The translations under genes and the position numbers were made by a program. Of a DNA stretch of 9,137 bases, positions 7,112-9,137 are shown in pieces. Under the pieces are notes generated by a model. That model saw only the letters and a list, made by a program, of their open reading frames with translations, ran no database searches and was not told where the DNA came from. The stretch's first letter is position 1. Every line of letters begins with the position of its first letter. Source of the DNA: a bacterium (GTDB taxonomy: Bacteria; Verrucomicrobiota; Verrucomicrobiia; Limisphaerales; UBA11358); the NCBI GenBank assembly GCA_021781185.1, contig JAJXXI010000593.1:1-9137 (forward strand), written 5' to 3'.

Positions 7112-8149
7112 TCAATGCGGCTGAGGGCCGCCTTGCATCCAAGGAGGCATTTGTGCCTGCCAGGATGGTCTGCCCGCCGCCGATTTCTGCGTTGGGCCGG
7201 TGAGGCCGGGCAAGGGCTGAATGCCGGTGGGGCCAGCGGCGTCGCTGCCCAGTGGGGCGAAGGAGCGTCCTACCGGGTTATATTGCGGTTGTTTTTGGAG
7301 ATACGGATCCGGCACTGGTTTCGCCGGCGTTGAGTAGCTGATCGGGGTGGCATTCGGCGAAGCGCCGGGATTCATCAAGGCCCGAAAACGATCCATGGCA
7401 TCAATTTGATCCTGTGAAATTTTTGGCTGGTTTGGCTGGGCAAACGGGCTGGTCCACGGAGAATCGGATCTTTGCTGGAAACCCGAGGTTTGCTGCCGGG
7501 AGGAGGCGGAATCCACCTCGTTAAAAAACTGCTTGAAATAGTTGTCTTGAGCATCTGACTGGCCTGCTTTTAGCAGACCATTGCCAGTGCTGCCACTTGA
7601 AAAGTCTAGCTTGTTGTTTTTTGCCCGGTTAAATGGATTGCCTCGTCCGGAGGGATCGCTCCCATCATACTTGTTGTATTCGCTATGATCCGGTGTGGTT
7701 CCGTAGGTGGCTATTCCAGCGTTCACCCCGCTTGCGGACTTGCTTTCCAGCCGCATCAGAAACTGCTGATCAAGTGACATTTTATTTTCCGGTTTCAGCG
7801 AGTCGAGACCGAGAATTTCTTCGGGCGTCTGCACGCCGAGAATTTGCGCCGGGGTGAGCAGCGTCCAGTTTCTGCGTTTATTAAGGGCATCCAATACCGC
7901 CGGATCTGTGTTGCCATAATAAATTGGCTGTGGCATGGGCAGGGTCGGGGCGAAATTATTGAAAATTTTACGCGGCGCGTTGTAATCTCCCGCACTCACT
8001 TGCCGGTCTGGATTGACCATGATGGGATTGGGCTGGTCCGACTTCTCGTCTGAGGGGGGGGAATAGATGATGGACTCTTGCGCCATCAATGGCCACCCGG
8101 CACTCGCAACCGCAAGCACCATCAATAATTTGAACGGAGAGAGCTTCAT
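7112..8149 (-). CDS. Exported Pro/Gln/Asn-rich protein of unknown function
   Basis: I do not recognise a functional family. The 345-residue protein begins with a good signal peptide: KLSPFK, a hydrophobic core LLMVLAVASAGWPLM, and a likely cleavage after A23 (LMA|QE). No lipobox cysteine is present and I see no cysteine anywhere in the mature chain, which suits a periplasmic or surface location. Residues 85-116 form the only ordered-looking block, including two near-identical motifs, TPAQILGV (99-106) and TPEEILGL (108-115). The rest (about 120-345) is low-complexity, rich in Pro, Gln, Asn, Ser and Gly, with a PPWMQGGPQPH tail, and is probably disordered. The DNA of the middle part (about 7500-7700) looks more AT-rich than the flanking genes. 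The gene converges on the assembly ATPase gene, with 11 bases between stops. Start CAT (8147-8149) is chosen because it begins the signal peptide. A structural or envelope-associated role is only a guess. Confidence 0.75.
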   Translation of the reverse strand: MKLSPFKLLMVLAVASAGWPLMAQESIIYSPPSDEKSDQPNPIMVNPDRQVSAGDYNAPRKIFNNFAPTLPMPQPIYYGNTDPAVLDALNKRRNWTLLTPAQILGVQTPEEILGLDSLKPENKMSLDQQFLMRLESKSASGVNAGIATYGTTPDHSEYNKYDGSDPSGRGNPFNRAKNNKLDFSSGSTGNGLLKAGQSDAQDNYFKQFFNEVDSASSRQQTSGFQQRSDSPWTSPFAQPNQPKISQDQIDAMDRFRALMNPGASPNATPISYSTPAKPVPDPYLQKQPQYNPVGRSFAPLGSDAAGPTGIQPLPGLTGPTQKSAAGRPSWQAQMPPWMQGGPQPH

Positions 8150-8160
8150 CTGGACATCAC

Positions 8161-8189
8161 ACGCTAGAACAATGGACAGTCGTCGTCAA
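8161..8189 (-). promoter_or_regulatory. Candidate promoter for the exported-protein gene
   Basis: On the minus strand TTGACG (8189-8184, five of six -35 bases) and TAGCGT (8166-8161, three of six -10 bases) are separated by exactly 17 bases. The start point would fall near 8154, only about five bases before the ATG at 8149, giving a nearly leaderless transcript. That fits the lack of a clear ribosome-binding site but also weakens the call. A palindrome TGAATTCA (8192-8199) lies just upstream. The remaining sequence to 8293 holds nothing else I can support. Confidence 0.3.
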
Positions 8190-8293
8190 AATGAATTCAA
8201 AGGAAGTTGCGTGGTTTAATTGAACTGGGTGTAAGTGGATGGAAAATAATCGCTTGAGTAACCATCATGGGTTCCCCGCTGTTTTCGGTGGAG

Positions 8294-8575
8294 TTAGAAC
8301 TGAGGCAGGCGAAGTTTGCCGGCGGTGCTCATGGGCATCTCGCGCATGAGCAGCAGCGCGAAGGCTTCAAATTCCTTGGTGAAGTGCGTGCTCAAGCCCT
8401 CCCACGGCGGGCGCACTCGAAAAATATGGCCGCACTGTCGGCATTTGCAACGCGGCAGCCGGCAGGTGATCTCGCAGCGGTGCTGGAACACATTGAGATG
8501 CCGCCACGTCAGCACTTCGGTGTGGTCGTAGCAGAAAACCAGCCCGCCCTCTTCCGGACAGCGCACTAAGGCCGC
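8294..8575 (-). pseudogene. ISL3-family transposase, N-terminal zinc-finger remnant
   Basis: An open frame encodes the zinc-ribbon and start of the helix-turn-helix region of an ISL3 (IS204/IS1001/IS1096/IS1165-type) transposase. Recognisable landmarks are RCPEEGG, YDHTEVLTWRHLN, RLPRCKCRQCGH, VRPPWEG, HFTKEFEAFALLLMREMPMS and AGKL, in the family's order. Homology starts abruptly near 8569, where the preceding 30-40 residues of a normal ISL3 protein are missing, and stops near 8310 at AGKL; the frame then ends at TAA (8294-8296). The remaining roughly 300 residues, including the DDE core, are absent, so this cannot be an active transposase. The first zinc pair is also damaged: the expected CxxC reads C-P-E-E. 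The right boundary coincides with the ISAzo13-like gene end, which suggests interruption or deletion by that element. The frame formally opens at an ATG at 8594-8596, inside the neighbouring transposase gene, which is not a credible native start. Confidence 0.8.
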
Positions 8576-8576
8576 G

Positions 8577-9137
8577 TTAATAAATAAAGGTAGCAACTCC
8601 TGTTAGGGAGTTTGGCCTGATGAGATAGTTCCATTCGCCATGGAACTTATTGCGTTCCATGTTCACCCGCTTCATTTCCTGGTTGGAAACTTTCCGGCCT
8701 GTGGGATATTTTCGACGATCCAAGCGGCAGGTTGCTTTTAATCCCTTTGCCGTGGTGGTTTTGGAAATCAAGTTCACGATGGTCTCGTAATCCCGCAACG
8801 GCTCTCCCCGCCAATTTGAGGAGATGAAAGAAAAGAGGCGATGCTCGATCTTGTTCCGTTTGCTGGTGCCGGGTGGAAAGTGACAGATTGAAAGCGACAG
8901 CCCGGTTTCATCCGCCAGCTTCTGCAATTCCAATTTCCACAGTCGCAACCGGGAACCATTGCTGCCACCGCCATCGGCGGTGATGGGAATCTTCCGCGCA
9001 GTGGGATGCAAATCTCGGCCTTCAAAACGCCACCAACCGCGAATGGAGGCCACCGCGAAGGCTCCCGTGTCATGGTCGGTGCCGACGTTGACAAAGCCCG
9101 CATCGCTCCCGCTAAACGATCCTCCATCACCTCCTAT
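8577..9137 (-). CDS. ISAzo13-like (Rhodopirellula-type) DDE transposase, C-terminal part, cut by window edge
   Basis: The frame is open from the right edge to TAA (8577-8579), giving 186 visible residues; the start lies outside. The DNA beyond the GTG at 9051-9053 continues in frame with family-like sequence (GFVNVGTDHDTGAFAVASIR), so that GTG is an internal valine and not a start. Family landmarks are TADGGGSNG (catalytic Asp at 8973-8975), CHFPPGTSK, NKIEHRLFSFI (catalytic Glu at 8844-8846), NWRGEPL, TTTAKGLKATC and FHGEWNYLIRP. By family knowledge this is a cut-and-paste DDE enzyme, and the first catalytic Asp lies beyond the edge. Two features suggest divergence or decay: the usual TSKWNK tryptophan is Arg (CGG at 8856-8858), and the PYGxYD motif expected just before GFVNVG is not recognisable. 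No frameshift or stop interrupts the visible part. The ISAzo13-like identity is firm; activity is unknown. Confidence 0.87.
   Translation of the reverse strand: MGGDGGSFSGSDAGFVNVGTDHDTGAFAVASIRGWWRFEGRDLHPTARKIPITADGGGSNGSRLRLWKLELQKLADETGLSLSICHFPPGTSKRNKIEHRLFSFISSNWRGEPLRDYETIVNLISKTTTAKGLKATCRLDRRKYPTGRKVSNQEMKRVNMERNKFHGEWNYLIRPNSLTGVATFIY
8595..8612. repeat. Short inverted repeat near the ISAzo13-like element end
   Basis: AACTCC (8595-8600) and GGAGTT (8607-8612) form a perfect 6-bp inverted repeat around TGTTAG. It sits inside the last dozen codons of the transposase and 16 bases from its stop. On the minus strand it is followed by a T-rich stretch (CCTTTATTTATTAA). It may be part of the element's terminal structure or a weak terminator. 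Six base pairs can also occur by chance. Confidence 0.35.

Larger units (their letters stand above)
8294..9137 (-). mobile_element. Insertion-sequence scar: ISAzo13-like element abutting an ISL3 remnant
   Basis: Two unrelated transposase genes in the same orientation lie end to end, the stop of the ISAzo13-like gene (8577) almost touching the first recognisable ISL3 codons (about 8569). Neither element is complete in the window. I could not fix the terminal inverted repeats or a target duplication, because the far end of the ISAzo13-like element lies outside. The junction 8577-8590 is AT-rich (TTAATAAATAAA), and the element end is probably within or beside it. The simplest reading is that the ISAzo13-like element inserted into, or deleted part of, an older ISL3 copy. 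Confidence 0.6.

Noticed and set aside
7117..7131. GCGGC-TGAGG-GCCGC hairpin as a terminator for the ATPase gene
   Set aside because: The stem is only five pairs, has no T-tract after it on either strand, and lies inside the coding end of the opposite gene.
5370..7142. Long - strand open frames opposite the ATPase gene (5370-6233, 6273-7142)
   Set aside because: Same codon-complement effect. The sense strand encodes a full GspE/PilB protein with every motif.
8216..8293. Open stretch after the ISL3 remnant stop, ending ...SDYFPSTYTQFN
   Set aside because: It has no start codon, is 25 codons long and matches nothing I know. It could be debris from the gene originally disrupted, but it cannot be supported.
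9121..9137. Perfect-looking AGGAGGTGATG (minus strand) as a ribosome-binding site and start for the frame 8774-9130
   Set aside because: The resulting protein has no family resemblance, and this DNA lies within the open transposase frame. The resemblance of its complement to the 16S rRNA 3' end is too short to mean anything.
1..9137. CRISPR arrays, tRNA or rRNA genes, riboswitches, toxin-antitoxin or defence genes
   Set aside because: No regularly spaced repeats, cloverleaf-like sequence, rRNA signature or recognisable defence domain was seen on either strand.

Overview
The window looks like chromosomal DNA of a GC-rich, free-living Gram-negative bacterium. The protein families, and the mix of ISAzo13-like and ISL3-type transposase sequences, most resemble Verrucomicrobiota (Pedosphaera/Limisphaerales-like) or a related PVC-group lineage. 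That assignment rests on recognition of the families and was not tested by a search. Genes have few clear Shine-Dalgarno sequences, so several starts are approximate.

Layout. At the left edge (2-70, +) there may be the last codons of a gene that converges on its neighbour. Positions 84-4388 (-) hold a very large two-enzyme glycogen debranching protein: a GH13 alpha-amylase-type domain fused to a GH133 amylo-1,6-glucosidase domain, the arrangement known from eukaryotic debranching enzyme. A 124-bp divergent spacer follows, with a weak promoter candidate pointing right. Positions 4513-7100 (+) are a two-gene unit of the type II secretion / type IV pilus kind. The first gene encodes a TPR protein ending in a GspE-N (MshEN-like) domain but with no ATPase. 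Two bases after it comes a complete GspE/PilB-type assembly ATPase. Positions 7112-8149 (-) encode an exported, low-complexity Pro/Gln/Asn-rich protein of unknown function that converges on the ATPase gene with an 11-bp gap. From 8294 to the right edge (-) is a mobile-element scar: the N-terminal remnant of an ISL3-family transposase, abutted by the C-terminal 186 residues of an ISAzo13-like ('Rhodopirellula-type') DDE transposase that runs off the window.

How the genes fit together. The debranching enzyme stands alone and points to storage glycogen or alpha-glucan turnover. The TPR/GspE-N protein and the ATPase are almost certainly cotranscribed and probably act at the same inner-membrane machine. 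The exported protein has a signal peptide, but nothing in the sequence ties it directly to that machine. The right end is an insertion site that has taken at least two unrelated elements.

I found no CRISPR array, tRNA, rRNA or clear new defence system. The most unusual items are the eukaryote-like debranching fusion with an unassigned middle region, and the stand-alone TPR-GspE-N partner of the assembly ATPase.
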